Part shown: positions 63,383-64,000 of the stretch, piece by piece
How the letters are laid out: the number at the start of each line of letters is the position of its first letter
Position numbering within the stretch: the stretch's first letter is position 1
From: Nocardioides sp. S-1144
GTDB taxonomy: Bacteria > Actinomycetota > Actinomycetes > Propionibacteriales > Nocardioidaceae
Direction: 5' to 3'
Length of the DNA stretch: 64,000 bases
Assembly: GCF_005954645.2 (NCBI RefSeq)
Contig: NZ_CP040695.2
Coordinates: forward strand, 2,914,001 to 2,978,000
Program-made: the position numbers and the translations under genes
The notes under the pieces: model-generated
Database searches by the model: none
Told to the model about the DNA's origin: nothing
The model's input: only the letters and a program-made list of their open reading frames with translations

Positions 63383-63499
63383 GCTGCCTACTTTCTCAGA
63401 CCGCCGCTGCACGGAGCAGGGCGGGACGTCGGTGGTGCTCCGGCCCGCCACGACGGGCCGGACGCGGTGGGCGCGCCGGTGGGTCCGGCGGCCCGAACG

Positions 63500-63537
63500 C
63501 CGCAAGCGGCCCCGCCAGGAGGCGGAGCCGCTTGCGG
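63500..63537 (-). terminator. Hairpin between infB and rbfA
   Basis: Arms 63500-63516 and 63521-63537 pair over 17 bp with one mismatch and a 4-nt loop, 12 bases past the infB stop. It suggests rbfA has a separate promoter in 63383-63499 or relies on read-through. There is no long T run. Confidence 0.75.
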
Positions 63538-63549
63538 ACGGGGAGCGGG

Positions 63550-64000
63550 TCAGCTCCGGGGGATCTCGCGCATCTCGAAGGCCTCCACGACATCGCCTTC
63601 CTTGATGTCCTGGAAGTTGCGCAGCACCAGACCGCACTCGAAGCCCTCGCGGACCTCGGAGGCGTCGTCCTTCTCGCGCTTCAGCGAGGCGAGGTCGAGG
63701 TTGTCGGCCACCACCTTGTTGTCGCGCAGGACCCGGACCTTGGCGTTGCGTCGGATGACACCACCGGTGACCATGCAGCCGGCGATCTTGCCGATCTTGG
63801 AGCTGGAGAAGATCGCACGGATCTCCGCCTGGCCCAGGGTCGACTCCTCGAACTCCGGCTTGAGCATGCCCTTGAGGGCGGCCTCGATCTCGTCGATGGC
63901 CTGGTAGATGACGGTGTAGTACCGGATCTCCACGCCCTCCTTGTCGGCCATCTCGGTCGCCTTGCCCTGCGGGCGGACGTTGAAGCCGATGATGATCGCG
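63550..64000 (-). CDS. infB: Translation initiation factor IF-2 (C-terminal part)
   Basis: The frame is open to the window edge. About 149 codons of the C-terminal region are present, including [18 protein letters not shown] and the C2-type [20 protein letters not shown], which in full-length IF-2 binds initiator tRNA. The GTPase part lies outside. It is followed by rbfA on the same strand, as in most bacteria. Confidence 0.95.
   Translation of the reverse strand, partial: AIIIGFNVRPQGKATEMADKEGVEIRYYTVIYQAIDEIEAALKGMLKPEFEESTLGQAEIRAIFSSSKIGKIAGCMVTGGVIRRNAKVRVLRDNKVVADNLDLASLKREKDDASEVREGFECGLVLRNFQDIKEGDVVEAFEMREIPRS

Overview
The window is very GC-rich, densely coded DNA with strong G/C third-position bias and many GTG starts. 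Gene content and order point to an actinobacterium, most likely Nocardioidaceae (Nocardioides-like): a QcrA/QcrB and CtaC/CtaD/CtaF respiratory supercomplex, ErpA, the actinobacterial PspA/PspAA/HtpX/PspAB set, a DUF3043 membrane protein, and rpsO-pnp-M16 peptidase-dapB in the order known from mycobacteria. No rRNA, tRNA, CRISPR array, integrase or transposase was seen.

Layout. 1-8043: the end of qcrA, then qcrB; a nuclease-fold gene (AbiEi-like N-terminus plus DUF559-like C-terminus) bracketed by palindromes on a 43-bp period; an L,D-transpeptidase; and the ctaC-ctaD-ctaF operon. 8.1-14.7 kb: cysteine desulfurase plus TusA, adenosine kinase, erpA, glycerate kinase, GNAT, nadA. 14.8-21.5 kb: a sugar locus (secreted TIM-barrel isomerase, secreted sugar dehydrogenase with a PKD domain, ROK regulator) and a WYL regulator divergent from DinB and VOC genes. 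21.5-24.8 kb: the Psp envelope-stress operon and DUF3043. 25-29.5 kb: aldo/keto reductase, GNAT, AzlC/AzlD, a repeat array, dapB, a methyltransferase. 29.5-33.7 kb: M16 peptidase, pnp, rpsO. 61-64 kb: ribF, truB, rbfA, infB.

In many actinobacteria rpsO is close to ribF. Here about 26 kb of accessory DNA separates them (33.8-60 kb). It holds a BNR-propeller protein, a GIY-YIG nuclease embedded in a REP-like array, a Ter stress-response locus (HAD, StiP, phosphoribosyltransferase/TRSP, HpcH/HpaI-like, two TerD, one TerA-like, DUF475/TerC-like), a secreted HNH nuclease, a molybdopterin oxidoreductase, an MMPL exporter divergent from a two-component system, an AI-2E permease, and a complete fructose PTS (ptsI divergent from deoR-fruK-fruA-ptsH).

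The most unusual signal is palindromic repeat structure. Family P (26-bp palindromes, 43-bp period) brackets a DUF559-like nuclease gene. Family A/B (39- and 40-bp units in opposite orientations, in higher-order periods of about 108 and 139 bp) forms two arrays; one contains the GIY-YIG nuclease and supplies the stop codon of the HAD gene. Family Q is a double palindrome present twice in convergent gaps, with one base pair changed compensatorily. Two unrelated nuclease-fold genes sitting inside two unrelated palindrome arrays resembles the logic of REP elements and their RAYT partners, but with different enzymes. That link is inference.
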